Assembly (NCBI RefSeq): GCF_018881795.1
Contig: NZ_JACVPQ010000001.1
Coordinates: 945,376 to 1,009,375 of the forward strand
Reading direction: 5' to 3'
Source: Polynucleobacter sp. MWH-Jannik1A5
Lineage (GTDB): Bacteria > Pseudomonadota > Gammaproteobacteria > Burkholderiales > Burkholderiaceae
DNA length: 64,000 nt
Shown here: positions 1-9,946 of the stretch, in pieces
Layout of the letters: every line of letters starts with the position of its first letter
Numbering within the stretch: the stretch's first letter is position 1
The notes under the pieces: model-generated
Databases searched by the model: none
What the model saw: only the letters and a program-made list of their open reading frames with translations
Told to the model about the DNA's origin: nothing
Position numbers and translations under genes: made by a program

Positions 1-1043
<1,043 letters not shown>

Positions 1044-1063
1044 GGCTGATGGATAATTAGTCC

Positions 1064-1690
1064 ATGAAATTGACTTTAGCCCTCTCTAAGGGTCGCATCT
1101 TCGAAGAAACCACAGAGATCTTATCCAAGGTCGGCATTGTGCCGCTGGAGGATCCGGAGAAATCTCGCAAACTCATCATTGAGACTACCAATCCAGATAT
1201 CCGCTTAATTATTGTCCGCGCTTCTGACGTTCCAACATACGTGCAATTTGGTGGCGCTGATTTTGGTGTTGCTGGTTTGGACGTATTAATGGAAAAAGGC
1301 AGCGATGGTTTATATGTCCCTTATGACTTAGACATCGCAAAGTGTCGTATGTCTGTAGCGGTGCGCGAAGGGTTTGACTATGCTGCAGCAGTTAAGCAAG
1401 GTTCACGACTAAAAGTTGCTACAAAGTATGTCAACTGCGCACGTGATCACTTCGCCAATAAAGGCGTACATATCGATACGATTCATCTATATGGATCAAT
1501 GGAGCTTGCTCCATTGGTAGGTCTAGCCGATGCTATTGTTGACTTGGTTTCTACAGGCAATACGCTAAAAGCGAATGGTTTAGTTGAGGTTGAGCCGATT
1601 GCTAATATAAGCGCTCGATTGGTGGTGAATCAAGCGTCTTATAAGCGTAAGCGTGCTCAGCTACAACCTATTTTTGAGTTGCTGAAGTAA
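1064..1690 (+). CDS. hisG: ATP phosphoribosyltransferase, short form
   Basis: HisG joins ATP and PRPP to form phosphoribosyl-ATP, the first and feedback-controlled step of histidine synthesis. The 208-residue length identifies the short form, which lacks the C-terminal regulatory domain and, in known cases, works in a complex with the HisRS-like subunit HisZ. No hisZ lies in this window. The start [12 protein letters not shown] is the usual family start. The PRPP-binding part is represented by [14 protein letters not shown]. It lies between murA and hisD on the same strand, 26 bases before hisD. Confidence 0.96.
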   Translation: MKLTLALSKGRIFEETTEILSKVGIVPLEDPEKSRKLIIETTNPDIRLIIVRASDVPTYVQFGGADFGVAGLDVLMEKGSDGLYVPYDLDIAKCRMSVAVREGFDYAAAVKQGSRLKVATKYVNCARDHFANKGVHIDTIHLYGSMELAPLVGLADAIVDLVSTGNTLKANGLVEVEPIANISARLVVNQASYKRKRAQLQPIFELLK

Positions 1691-1716
1691 CCAGTAGCCC
1701 ACGAGAAGTCTTATTC

Positions 1717-3039
1717 ATGTCTGCAAACGTCAACGTTAAGCGCCTCAATAGTAAGGATGCGGGCTTCAGAGAGATTCTGTTGTCCAGCCTTTCTTTGCCA
1801 TCGGCTGATGATGAGGCAATAGATGCTGCAGTAGTCAAAATTTTGGCTGCAGTGAAAGATAAAGGCGACGAAGCAGTTCTTGGTTTTACAAAACAGTTTG
1901 ATCGTTTAAATGTTGCAAGTGTTTCTGAATTAGAAATTCCTCGCAAAGATTTAGAGCAGGCTTATCAATCTTTATCTGTTGAGCAAAAAAGTGCCCTAGA
2001 CGTTGCTGCGCAAAGAGTTCGCGCTTATCACGAGCATCAAAAGATTGAAGCGGGTTGTCATTCTTGGGAATATGAAGAGAAAGATGGTACGCGCTTAGGT
2101 CAAAAAGTAACCCCCTTAGATCGCGTTGGTATTTATGTGCCGGGTGGTAAGGCGGCTTACCCATCTTCGGTATTGATGAACGCAATTCCTGCCAAGGTAG
2201 CAGGTGTTGCTGAGGTCATCATGGTGGTGCCCACTCCAGATGGAGCGCGCAATCCATTAGTCCTAGCGGCAGCTTTTCTCGCTGGGGTTGATCGTGTCTT
2301 TACGATCGGCGGAGCGCAAGCGGTTGGTGCTCTGGCCTATGGAACCAAAACAATTCCTTCGGTCGACAAAATTGTGGGGCCGGGCAATGCCTATGTAGCT
2401 GCAGCAAAGCGCCGGGTATTTGGTACGGTAGGCATCGACATGATCGCTGGCCCATCAGAAATATTAGTGCTCTGCGATGGATCTACTAACCCTGATTGGG
2501 TTGCAATGGATTTGTTCTCACAGGCTGAACATGATGAGCAAGCGCAATCCATTTTGCTTTGTCCAGATGCTGCATATATTGAGCAAGTACAGGCTAGCAT
2601 TAATAAGCTCTTGCCAGAAATGCCAAGAGCCAAAGTGATTGAAACCTCACTTATAAATCGGGCCTTATTGATTCAGGTTAAAGATATGGCAGAAGCATGT
2701 GAAATTGCGGATGCTATTGCTGCCGAGCATTTGGAGATTTGTGCTGCAGATCCACGCAAGTGGGCCGAGCAAATTCGTCATGCTGGCGCTATCTTCATGG
2801 GTAGCTACACCAGTGAATCACTTGGTGATTACTGTGCCGGACCCAACCACGTGTTGCCGACTGCGCGTACTGCACGCTTCTCTTCACCATTGGGCGTTTA
2901 CGACTTCATCAAGCGCTCAAGCATGATTGAAGTGAGTGAGGCAGGTGCACAAACTTTGGGTGCAGTGGCTAGTACTTTGGCTCACGGAGAAGGCTTACAA
3001 GCCCACGCCCGCGCAGCTGAGATGCGCCTTAAGAAGTAA
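1717..3039 (+). CDS. hisD: Histidinol dehydrogenase
   Basis: HisD performs the last two steps of histidine synthesis, oxidising L-histidinol to histidine with two NAD+ and zinc. The 440-residue length is normal. Family motifs seen are [31 protein letters not shown] and the catalytic Glu-His in AEHLEI. It follows hisG closely. It ends convergent to hisC, which is unusual because hisC normally follows hisD on the same strand in this order. A perfect inverted repeat overlaps its stop codon. Confidence 0.96.
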   Translation: MSANVNVKRLNSKDAGFREILLSSLSLPSADDEAIDAAVVKILAAVKDKGDEAVLGFTKQFDRLNVASVSELEIPRKDLEQAYQSLSVEQKSALDVAAQRVRAYHEHQKIEAGCHSWEYEEKDGTRLGQKVTPLDRVGIYVPGGKAAYPSSVLMNAIPAKVAGVAEVIMVVPTPDGARNPLVLAAAFLAGVDRVFTIGGAQAVGALAYGTKTIPSVDKIVGPGNAYVAAAKRRVFGTVGIDMIAGPSEILVLCDGSTNPDWVAMDLFSQAEHDEQAQSILLCPDAAYIEQVQASINKLLPEMPRAKVIETSLINRALLIQVKDMAEACEIADAIAAEHLEICAADPRKWAEQIRHAGAIFMGSYTSESLGDYCAGPNHVLPTARTARFSSPLGVYDFIKRSSMIEVSEAGAQTLGAVASTLAHGEGLQAHARAAEMRLKK

Positions 3040-3062
3040 GTTCAAAAACGTTCGAACTTACT
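3035..3062. terminator. Inverted repeat between convergent hisD and hisC
   Basis: AGTAAGTTC at 3035-3043 is exactly complementary to GAACTTACT at 3054-3062, with a 10-base loop. It overlaps the hisD stop and sits 8 bases from the hisC stop. No T-run follows on either strand, so an intrinsic terminator serving both genes is possible but not proven. Confidence 0.4.
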
Positions 3063-3069
3063 AAATAAA

Positions 3070-4137
3070 TTAACTCAGTATTTCCTTTAGAGCGGCGACG
3101 AGTTCGCCGCTTTGTTCATCAGTGCCAATCGTAATACGCAAGAAATCTTCTATGCGTGCAGACTTAAAGTGGCGCACGATGATGCCGCGATCACGTAATG
3201 CTTGATAGAGCTCTACACCAGCATGCTTTGGATGCCGCGTAAAAATAAAGTTTGCAGTTGAAGGTAGTGTTTCAAATCCCAAAGTATGTAGCTGCTCAAC
3301 TAACTGAGTGCGAGTTTGAATAACCTTGGCAGAAGTTTCTTCCAGATGCGCTTGATCTTTAATGGCTGCAATCGCACCTGCTTGAGCAAGTCGTCCTAAC
3401 GGATAAGAGTTAAAGCTATTTTTTACTCGCTCTAATCCTTCAATTAAATCTGGATGACCAACAGCAAAGCCAACGCGCAGGCCGGCTAAGGCACGTGATT
3501 TAGAAAGCGTGTGAACAACTAATAAATTTTCTGGGCAGTGTTTGCCGCGCAATAATGGAATGCAAGACTCCGTACCGTAATCTACATAGGCCTCATCAAT
3601 CACCACTACAGAGTCTTTGTTTCGAGACAGCAAAGCTTCGATTTCAGAACGAGGGATTGATCTACCGGTTGGAGCATTTGGGTTCGGAAAAATAATCCCA
3701 CCGTTAGGAGTTTGATAATCAGCCGTGTTGATCTCAAACTGGTCACCCAATGAGACCGTTTGGTAATCAATTCCAAATAGCTTGCAGTAGACCGGATAGA
3801 AGCTATACGTAATATCCGGAAAATGGACTGGCTTACTTTGTTTAAGTAGTCCAGCAAATACGTGAGCTAAAACCTCATCTGAGCCATTGCCTAGAAAAAC
3901 TTGGTTTGGCTCTAAGCCATGTAATTTGGCAATAGCTTGTTTGAGGGCTGCACCCTCTGGATCTGGGTAGAGACGCAAATCTGCGGTATTTTGACTTTCA
4001 ATGGCAGTAATTGCTTTTGGCGATGGCCCATAAGGGCTTTCGTTGGTGTTGAGTTTGACCAGCCGCTGCATTTGCGGTTGCTCCCCCGGAACGTAAGGGG
4101 TTAGGGTTTTAACAACAGGGCTCCAAAAACGGCTCAT
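3070..4137 (-). CDS. hisC: Histidinol-phosphate aminotransferase
   Basis: HisC is a PLP-dependent class I/II aminotransferase converting imidazole acetol phosphate to L-histidinol phosphate. The PLP-lysine motif is [15 protein letters not shown], and [14 protein letters not shown] is the typical N-terminal substrate region. The ATG at 4137 (MSRFWSP) is chosen over an in-frame TTG at 4149; neither has a strong ribosome binding site. The gene lies opposite to all other his genes here, so it needs its own promoter in the 4138-4253 gap shared with hisB. This looks like a local inversion of one gene within an otherwise standard cluster. Confidence 0.93.
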   Translation of the reverse strand: MSRFWSPVVKTLTPYVPGEQPQMQRLVKLNTNESPYGPSPKAITAIESQNTADLRLYPDPEGAALKQAIAKLHGLEPNQVFLGNGSDEVLAHVFAGLLKQSKPVHFPDITYSFYPVYCKLFGIDYQTVSLGDQFEINTADYQTPNGGIIFPNPNAPTGRSIPRSEIEALLSRNKDSVVVIDEAYVDYGTESCIPLLRGKHCPENLLVVHTLSKSRALAGLRVGFAVGHPDLIEGLERVKNSFNSYPLGRLAQAGAIAAIKDQAHLEETSAKVIQTRTQLVEQLHTLGFETLPSTANFIFTRHPKHAGVELYQALRDRGIIVRHFKSARIEDFLRITIGTDEQSGELVAALKEILS

Positions 4138-4184
4138 GTGGGGTCTCAAGTCAACAATCGGGATGAAAGTGCAGCAATATCGAT

Positions 4185-4213
4185 ATTTAAATCTTCTCTA
4201 GGAATGATATTAT
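4185..4213 (+). promoter_or_regulatory. Candidate promoter for hisBHAFIE
   Basis: An extended -10 sequence TGATATTAT (TG at 4205-4206, TATTAT at 4208-4213) lies about 40 bases before hisB. The matching -35 position (4185-4190, ATTTAA) is weak, as expected for an extended -10 promoter. A promoter is needed here because the opposite orientation of hisC separates hisB from hisGD. Confidence 0.4.
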
Positions 4214-4253
4214 GAGGCTTCAATCAACACTTCGCCTCGCGGCGCAATGAAGC

Positions 4254-4841
4254 ATGCGGCAAGCCGACGTTACCCGAAACACTTCGGAAACCAAAATTCA
4301 GATTTCCATCAATTTGGATGGTACCGGTAAGGCTGAACTAGCCTCCGGCGTTCCTTTTCTTGACCATATGTTGGATCAGATTGCCCGTCACGGCATGATT
4401 GACCTCAAAGTGGTTGCTAATGGCGATACCCATATTGATGATCACCACACCGTTGAGGATGTAGGGATCACCTTAGGCCAAGCCTTTGCTAAGGCCGTAG
4501 GAGATAAAGCTGGCATCACTCGTTATGGCCATTCTTATGTGCCCTTGGATGAAACCCTTTCTCGTGTAGTGGTCGATTTCTCTGGCCGCCCTGGCTTGGA
4601 ATTTAACGTGCCATTTACTCGTGCTCGTGTGGGTGACTTTGACGTCGATCTCAGTATTGAGTTCTTCCGTGGTTTTGTGAATCACGCAGGAGTGACTTTG
4701 CATATCGATAATTTGCGTGGCATTAATGCGCATCACCAGATTGAAACTGTCTTCAAGGCCTTTGGACGCGCTTTGCGTATGGCTTTGGCAGTGGATCCTC
4801 GTGCTTCTGGTTCTATTCCTTCAACCAAAGGCAGCCTCTAA
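4254..4841 (+). CDS. hisB: Imidazoleglycerol-phosphate dehydratase
   Basis: HisB dehydrates imidazole glycerol phosphate to imidazole acetol phosphate using manganese. This is the monofunctional 195-residue enzyme without the histidinol-phosphatase domain found in E. coli. Metal-binding clusters are visible as DDHHTVED near residue 65 and AHHQIE near residue 162. It opens the second his block and is divergent from hisC, with hisH 49 bases downstream. Histidinol-phosphate phosphatase is not encoded in the window. Confidence 0.95.
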   Translation: MRQADVTRNTSETKIQISINLDGTGKAELASGVPFLDHMLDQIARHGMIDLKVVANGDTHIDDHHTVEDVGITLGQAFAKAVGDKAGITRYGHSYVPLDETLSRVVVDFSGRPGLEFNVPFTRARVGDFDVDLSIEFFRGFVNHAGVTLHIDNLRGINAHHQIETVFKAFGRALRMALAVDPRASGSIPSTKGSL

Positions 4842-4890
4842 TCTAGATCTTCTAGTTGCCCGTTAGATAACAGCAAAGATAGGCTCAATT

Positions 4891-5547
4891 TTGGCGCAAA
4901 CCATTGCGATCGTTGATTATGGAATGGGTAATCTCCGTTCTGTGTATCAAGCATTTCATCATGTCGCACCTGATGATCATGTGTTGATCGCACATCAACC
5001 AGAAGAGATTCGTACGGCTGATCGAGTAGTGTTGCCTGGTCAAGGTGCGATGCCCGACTGCATGAAGCACCTAGACGACTCTGGTTTATTAGAAGCCTTG
5101 TTAGAAGCATCTACAAATAAGCCGCTCTTGGGGGTATGTGTTGGCGAACAAATGCTATTTGATAAAAGTGCAGAGGTTCGCGCTACTGAGCAATGGACAC
5201 CATGCCTGGGCTTAATTCCTGGGGAAGTGCGTCGCTTTGATTTAATAGGTAAGAAGCAACCGGATGGATCTGCCTATAAAGTGCCACATATGGGCTGGAA
5301 TCAAGTTCGTCAGGATCAAAAGCACCCGCTATGGGATGGAATACCTGATTTGACGAGCTTTTATTTCGTGCACAGCTACTATGTTGTGCCGCAGCGTAAG
5401 GAAGATATCGCTGGCTCTACTGAATATGGCGATTGGTTTACTTCTGCGGTGGCGCGAGATAATATTTTTGCAACTCAATTTCATCCAGAAAAAAGTGCAG
5501 AATACGGATTAAAGCTTTATCAAAACTTTGTTTCTTGGCAACCTTAA
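4891..5547 (+). CDS. hisH: Imidazole glycerol phosphate synthase, glutaminase subunit
   Basis: HisH is the class I glutamine amidotransferase that feeds ammonia to HisF. The catalytic triad is visible: Cys83 in GVCVGEQ, and His198 and Glu200 in FHPEKS. The start codon is TTG at 4891 ([14 protein letters not shown]); no in-frame ATG gives a complete N-terminus, because the conserved VDYGMGN begins only eight residues later. It lies between hisB and hisA on the same strand. Confidence 0.94.
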   Translation: MAQTIAIVDYGMGNLRSVYQAFHHVAPDDHVLIAHQPEEIRTADRVVLPGQGAMPDCMKHLDDSGLLEALLEASTNKPLLGVCVGEQMLFDKSAEVRATEQWTPCLGLIPGEVRRFDLIGKKQPDGSAYKVPHMGWNQVRQDQKHPLWDGIPDLTSFYFVHSYYVVPQRKEDIAGSTEYGDWFTSAVARDNIFATQFHPEKSAEYGLKLYQNFVSWQP

Positions 5548-5564
5548 TTTAATTACTCTTTGCT

Positions 5565-6326
5565 ATGCTGCTGATTCCCGCAATTGATCTAAAAGATGGC
5601 CACTGTGTTCGACTCGAACAGGGTGACATGGATAAAGCCACAGTTTTTTCTGAAGACCCAGGTGCAATGGCGGCACATTGGATTAGCAAGGGAGCGCGCC
5701 GTTTGCACTTAGTGGATCTCAATGGCGCATTTGCGGGTAAGTTAAAAAATGAATCTGCTATTAAATCTATTCTGAAAGCAGTCGGAGATGAAATCCCCGT
5801 TCAGCTAGGTGGCGGTATTCGCGATCTCGAAACTATTGAACGTTTATTAGATGACGGAATTAGCACTGTCATTATTGGTACTGCAGCCGTTAAGAATCCA
5901 GGATTTGTACAAGATGCTTGCACGGCTTTTCCAGGACATGTCATGGTTGGCTTAGATGCGCGTGATGGCAAAGTTGCAACGGACGGTTGGAGCAAAATTA
6001 CTGGCCACGAGGTCATTGACCTTGCCAAGAAATTTGAAGACTGGGGCGTTGAAGCCATTATCTATACTGATATTGGTCGTGACGGTATGCTCAAGGGCGT
6101 CAATATTGATGCCACAGTAAAGTTGGCCCAGGCTATTCGTATTCCGGTAATTGCAAGTGGTGGCTTATCAAATAATCAAGACATTGATGCACTTTGTAAA
6201 GCGGAAGAAGAAGGTGTGATGGGCGTGATTGCTGGCCGCTCAATTTATGCTGGCGATCTTGATCTTGCAGCTGCTCAAAAATATGCCGATGAGTTGACGC
6301 TGAAATATAAAAAGAAAATTATCTAG
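5565..6326 (+). CDS. hisA: ProFAR isomerase
   Basis: HisA isomerises ProFAR to PRFAR by an Amadori rearrangement. It is a (beta/alpha)8 barrel of 253 residues that starts [17 protein letters not shown], with the catalytic Asp in PAIDLK, the phosphate-binding loops VQLGGGIRD and IASGGLS, and [11 protein letters not shown] carrying the second catalytic Asp. Its TAG stop shares one base with the GTG start of hisF, so translation is probably coupled. Confidence 0.96.
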   Translation: MLLIPAIDLKDGHCVRLEQGDMDKATVFSEDPGAMAAHWISKGARRLHLVDLNGAFAGKLKNESAIKSILKAVGDEIPVQLGGGIRDLETIERLLDDGISTVIIGTAAVKNPGFVQDACTAFPGHVMVGLDARDGKVATDGWSKITGHEVIDLAKKFEDWGVEAIIYTDIGRDGMLKGVNIDATVKLAQAIRIPVIASGGLSNNQDIDALCKAEEEGVMGVIAGRSIYAGDLDLAAAQKYADELTLKYKKKII

Positions 6327-7084
6327 TGTTAACTAAGCGAATTATTCCTTGTCTTGATGTCACTGCAGGGCGCGTAGTTAAGGGTGTGAACTTCGTTGGT
6401 CTGCGTGATGCAGGCGATCCTGTTGAAATCGCTAAACGTTATGACACACAAGGTGCAGACGAGCTAACCTTTTTAGACATTACCGCCACATCTGATGGGC
6501 GCGATCTAATTTTGCACATCATTGAAGATGTGGCTTCACAAGTATTTATTCCTTTGACGGTTGGCGGTGGTGTGCGCGCAGTTGCTGATGTACGTCGTTT
6601 GCTAAATGCTGGCGCAGATAAAGTCAGCATGAATTCTTCTGCTGTGGCTAATCCAGATTTGGTTTCTGATGCAGCTGCGTATTACGGCTCGCAATGTATT
6701 GTGGTGGCAATTGATGCCAAACAAACAGAGGCAGGTAATTGGGAAGTATTTACCCATGGCGGCAGAACTGCTACTGGTATGGATGTAGTTGAATGGGCCA
6801 AAGAAGTTGCTAAGCGTGGTGCGGGTGAGATTCTATTAACCAGTATGAATCGTGATGGCAGCAAAGATGGATTTGACTTGGCGCTTACTGCTGCTGTAAG
6901 TGATGCAGTATCCGTTCCAGTTATTGCTTCTGGCGGGGTTGGTAATTTGCAGCATTTAGTTGATGGCATCACCAAGGGGCATGCAGACGCTGTCCTGGCG
7001 GCAAGCATTTTCCACTATGGTGAATACACCGTTGGACAGGCAAAGGAATATATGGCCGCCCATGGAATACCGGTTCGGATTTAA
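6326..7084 (+). CDS. hisF: Imidazole glycerol phosphate synthase, cyclase subunit
   Basis: HisF uses ammonia from HisH to convert PRFAR into imidazole glycerol phosphate and AICAR. It is a barrel enzyme related to His[21 protein letters not shown] with the catalytic Asp, LTVGGGVR and [13 protein letters not shown] with the second Asp are all present. The start is GTG at 6326, overlapping the hisA stop by one base; the protein is 252 residues, normal for the family. Confidence 0.96.
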   Translation: MLTKRIIPCLDVTAGRVVKGVNFVGLRDAGDPVEIAKRYDTQGADELTFLDITATSDGRDLILHIIEDVASQVFIPLTVGGGVRAVADVRRLLNAGADKVSMNSSAVANPDLVSDAAAYYGSQCIVVAIDAKQTEAGNWEVFTHGGRTATGMDVVEWAKEVAKRGAGEILLTSMNRDGSKDGFDLALTAAVSDAVSVPVIASGGVGNLQHLVDGITKGHADAVLAASIFHYGEYTVGQAKEYMAAHGIPVRI

Positions 7085-7135
7085 TTAATCCCAGGCTTTT
7101 TAGTAAATTTGCGCCATTGCCTGTAAAGTTTAGGT

Positions 7136-7549
7136 ATGAGCAAATCTCAAAGCACCTTCAAACCCATTCAAGATCTTCAGGCTGGATCATGGCTTGATGC
7201 TGTCTCATGGAATGAGCAAGGATTGGTTCCCGCCATTGCCCAGGAGGCAGGTAGTAAAGATATCTTGATGATGGCTTGGATGAATCGAGATGCACTTTTA
7301 GAAACTTTGCGTTTGGGCGAAGCGGTCTATTGGACTCGCTCTAGACAAAAGTTATGGCACAAAGGCGAAGAGTCTGGCCATACCCAAAAAGTAAAAGAAA
7401 TTCGTCTGGATTGTGATGGCGATACGATTTTGCTTTTGGTTGAGCAAAAAGATGGCATTGCTTGCCATACCGGTGAGCATAGTTGCTTCTTTTTGCAGTG
7501 GGACTCAGTAAAGACTGCCTGGGTTGATGAGTCCGAGAACAAAAAGTAA
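7136..7549 (+). CDS. hisI: Phosphoribosyl-AMP cyclohydrolase
   Basis: HisI opens the purine ring of phosphoribosyl-AMP, the third step of histidine synthesis. The stand-alone 137-residue enzyme carries the family motifs [31 protein letters not shown] and the metal-binding [10 protein letters not shown] and [10 protein letters not shown]. Cyclohydrolase and pyrophosphohydrolase are separate genes here, unlike the enterobacterial fusion; hisE follows 37 bases later. Confidence 0.96.
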   Translation: MSKSQSTFKPIQDLQAGSWLDAVSWNEQGLVPAIAQEAGSKDILMMAWMNRDALLETLRLGEAVYWTRSRQKLWHKGEESGHTQKVKEIRLDCDGDTILLLVEQKDGIACHTGEHSCFFLQWDSVKTAWVDESENKK

Positions 7550-7586
7550 AGAGCAAGCTTTAACTTAAACGACATAAAATGATTAA

Positions 7587-7988
7587 ATGACTAGTTCTGC
7601 AAATAAACCTTCTAATTTAGACTCTGCATTTGCCCATTTAGCAGATGTAGTTGATCAACGTCGTGATGCGTTTAAGGCTGGGCAAGCAGATCCTAAAACC
7701 TCCTATACCGCTTTGCTCTTCTCGAAGGGTGACGATGGAATCCTGAAAAAGATTGGGGAGGAGGCGACTGAAGCGGTAATGGCTGCAAAAGATGCGCGTA
7801 ACTCAAATTTGGCGGCTGACCAGCAAAAGTTGCTAGTTGGTGAAATGGCTGATTTATGGTTTCACTGCTTAATTGCCCTGTCTCAATTTAACCTCCGCCC
7901 AGAAGATGTGATTGCCGAGCTTGATCGCCGTTTAGGAACCTCGGGTATTGAAGAGAAGGCTGCTAGAAAAGCGGCTGGCAAAGAGTAA
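7587..7988 (+). CDS. hisE: Phosphoribosyl-ATP pyrophosphohydrolase
   Basis: HisE hydrolyses phosphoribosyl-ATP to phosphoribosyl-AMP, the second step of the pathway. It is a small all-helical MazG-like protein of 133 residues. The acidic metal-binding helix pattern is seen in KKIGEEATEAVMAAKD and GEMADLWFH. The N-terminal 30 residues are low-conservation extension. It is the last his gene and is followed 35 bases later by hinT. Confidence 0.95.
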   Translation: MTSSANKPSNLDSAFAHLADVVDQRRDAFKAGQADPKTSYTALLFSKGDDGILKKIGEEATEAVMAAKDARNSNLAADQQKLLVGEMADLWFHCLIALSQFNLRPEDVIAELDRRLGTSGIEEKAARKAAGKE

Positions 7989-8023
7989 TCGCGGAATAAC
8001 TCTGAAATAACTACGGAATAAGC

Positions 8024-8380
8024 ATGTCACACGACCCTAATTGCCTGTTTTGCAAGATTTCTGCGGGTTTAATCCCCTCCCAGAAGGTCTACGAGGATGA
8101 GGAAATCTACGCTTTTAAAGATATCAATCCTGCAGCCCCAATCCATTTTTTGATGATTCCTAAAAAACATATACCCATGTTGGAGTCTTCGGAAAGCGTA
8201 GATATCCCTTTGCTGGGTAGAATGATGGAATTAGCACCCCGTCTTGCCAAAGAGCAGGGTTGTCGTCCCGGCAAGGATGGCGGCTTTAGATTGATGGTAA
8301 ACAATGGTGCGGATGGTGGGCAGGAGGTTTATCACTTGCACTTACATGTGATGGGCGGTCCCCGCCCCTGGAAAAAATAA
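8024..8380 (+). CDS. hinT: HIT-family purine nucleoside phosphoramidase
   Basis: Proteins of this family hydrolyse adenosine phosphoramidates and aminoacyl adenylates in the cytoplasm. The histidine triad HLHLHV is at residues 104-109 (His104, His106, His108) near the C-terminus, and CLFCKI at the N-terminus is typical of bacterial HinT. Length 118 is standard. The position between hisE and tatA is the usual one in betaproteobacteria. Confidence 0.93.
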   Translation: MSHDPNCLFCKISAGLIPSQKVYEDEEIYAFKDINPAAPIHFLMIPKKHIPMLESSESVDIPLLGRMMELAPRLAKEQGCRPGKDGGFRLMVNNGADGGQEVYHLHLHVMGGPRPWKK

Positions 8381-8396
8381 TCCAAGGAGATTAAAG

Positions 8397-8618
8397 ATGG
8401 GTTCATTTAGCATTTGGCATTGGTTAATTGTTTTGGTTATCGTGATGTTGGTATTTGGTACCAAAAAATTGCGTAACATCGGTCAAGATTTGGGCGGCGC
8501 TGTTAAGGGTTTCAAAGACGGCATGAAAACCCCTGAAGAGTCTAAAGAGCAAATTCAACAAAGTTCTGCAACAGCAGAAAAGACTGTTGATGTTCAGGCT
8601 AAAGACGTCAACAAATAA
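8397..8618 (+). CDS. tatA: Sec-independent translocase pore protein TatA
   Basis: TatA multimers form the transport path for folded proteins bearing twin-arginine signals. The 73-residue protein has one N-terminal membrane helix ([16 protein letters not shown]), the [16 protein letters not shown] amphipathic helix and a charged tail, as expected. A strong Shine-Dalgarno sequence, AAGGAG, lies 9 bases before the ATG. It starts the tatABC operon. Confidence 0.96.
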   Translation: MGSFSIWHWLIVLVIVMLVFGTKKLRNIGQDLGGAVKGFKDGMKTPEESKEQIQQSSATAEKTVDVQAKDVNK

Positions 8619-8675
8619 TCAATCAATATTTGAAGCGCAATAGAAGCTCATGCAGCTAAAAAATGACTGAGTTAA

Positions 8676-9152
8676 ATGATTGATCTTGGAGTTTCAAAGC
8701 TTGCGCTAATTGCCGTAGTTGCCTTGGTCGTTGTTGGACCAGAGCGTTTGCCAAAAGTAGCCCGCATGGCAGGAAATTTATTTGGGCGCGCGCAACGCTA
8801 CATGGCTGATGTCAAGTCTGAAGTCAACCGCCAAATGGAAGTCGAAGAGTTTAAAAAGTTTCGAGAAGAGACTACTGCTACGCTCAAAGAAGTTGAAAAC
8901 AGTATTGGCTCCACCGTTCAAGAGGCCGGCGCTAACTTGAGTGATCAGGCTGACATCTTTGAAACTCATTTTGAAAAACCGCCACTGAATGAAAAAGAAG
9001 TATTCGGTAAAAGTAAGCGCCAGGGACGCAATAGCTGGGGTGTGCGTCGTGCCGCAAGGCCAGTTTGGTTTAAGCGCTCCGCAGGAATTCGTACTCGTGT
9101 GCAATCTGGGGCTGCCAGAATGAAGCGTTTTCATCATACCGCTGGTAAATAA
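8676..9152 (+). CDS. tatB: Twin-arginine translocase subunit TatB
   Basis: TatB pairs with TatC to form the signal-peptide receptor. It starts MIDLGVSKLALIAVVALVVVGPERLPK, which is the membrane helix followed by the conserved GPERLP hinge. A long amphipathic helix and a basic C-terminus (residues 115-158) follow. The basic tail gives no recognised domain. tatC starts 11 bases later. Confidence 0.95.
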   Translation: MIDLGVSKLALIAVVALVVVGPERLPKVARMAGNLFGRAQRYMADVKSEVNRQMEVEEFKKFREETTATLKEVENSIGSTVQEAGANLSDQADIFETHFEKPPLNEKEVFGKSKRQGRNSWGVRRAARPVWFKRSAGIRTRVQSGAARMKRFHHTAGK

Positions 9153-9163
9153 AACATAAACGT

Positions 9164-9946
9164 ATGACTGAAAAGAATTCAACTGAAGACTCGGGGTTAC
9201 AAGAAACATTTCTATCCCACTTATTTGAATTGCGTGATCGCGTAATCAAGTCTGCATTAGCAATCATTGTAGTTTTTGTGTGCCTCGTTTATTGGGCCCC
9301 AGATATTTTTCATTTGTTTGCACAGCCTTTACTTGAATCATTGCCAGCAGGCGGCAAGATGATTGTGACCGACGTCACGGGTTCATTCTTTGTGCCGATG
9401 AAGGTCACCATGCTCGTGGCTTTTTTGATTGCATTGCCGGTGGTGATGTATCAGCTATGGGCATTTATTGCGCCAGGCCTCTATCTTCATGAAAGAAGGT
9501 TGATACTTCCTCTAGTGGTGAGTAGCTACAGCTTATTTATTATTGGTATGGCCTTCGCCTACTTTTTGGTATTCCCTACGGTGTTTAACTTTATGGCCAG
9601 CTATAACGCTCCATTGGGCGCAGAGATGTCTACTGATATCGATAAATATCTTGGCTTTGCGATGAATACCTTTTTGGCATTTGGTCTTACTTTTGAAGTT
9701 CCTGTGGTGGTGGTTGTTTTAGTGCGCATGGGCATGGTGCCGCTGGCCAAGCTAAGAGAGATTCGTCCATATGTGATTGTTGGTGCCTTTGTGATTTCAG
9801 CAATCGTGACTCCGCCAGACGTACTCTCTCAATTACTTCTAGCTGTCCCTATGACACTGCTCTACGAGCTGGGTCTTTTGATTGCCCGTTTTTATGAGCC
9901 CAAGCCATCAGAGGATGATGTTTCGCCAGAGGGTTCTACTAATTAA
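9164..9946 (+). CDS. tatC: Twin-arginine translocase subunit TatC
   Basis: TatC is the six-helix membrane receptor for twin-arginine signals. FLSHLFELRDRVIKS at the N-terminus, FVPMKVTML, the FEVPVVVVVLVRMG helix and AIVTPPDVLSQ are family signatures. Length 260 is normal. Its last four bases overlap the end of the convergent Sel1 gene within a 16-base palindrome. The Rieske protein PetA at 21953 is a likely substrate. Confidence 0.96.
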   Translation: MTEKNSTEDSGLQETFLSHLFELRDRVIKSALAIIVVFVCLVYWAPDIFHLFAQPLLESLPAGGKMIVTDVTGSFFVPMKVTMLVAFLIALPVVMYQLWAFIAPGLYLHERRLILPLVVSSYSLFIIGMAFAYFLVFPTVFNFMASYNAPLGAEMSTDIDKYLGFAMNTFLAFGLTFEVPVVVVVLVRMGMVPLAKLREIRPYVIVGAFVISAIVTPPDVLSQLLLAVPMTLLYELGLLIARFYEPKPSEDDVSPEGSTN

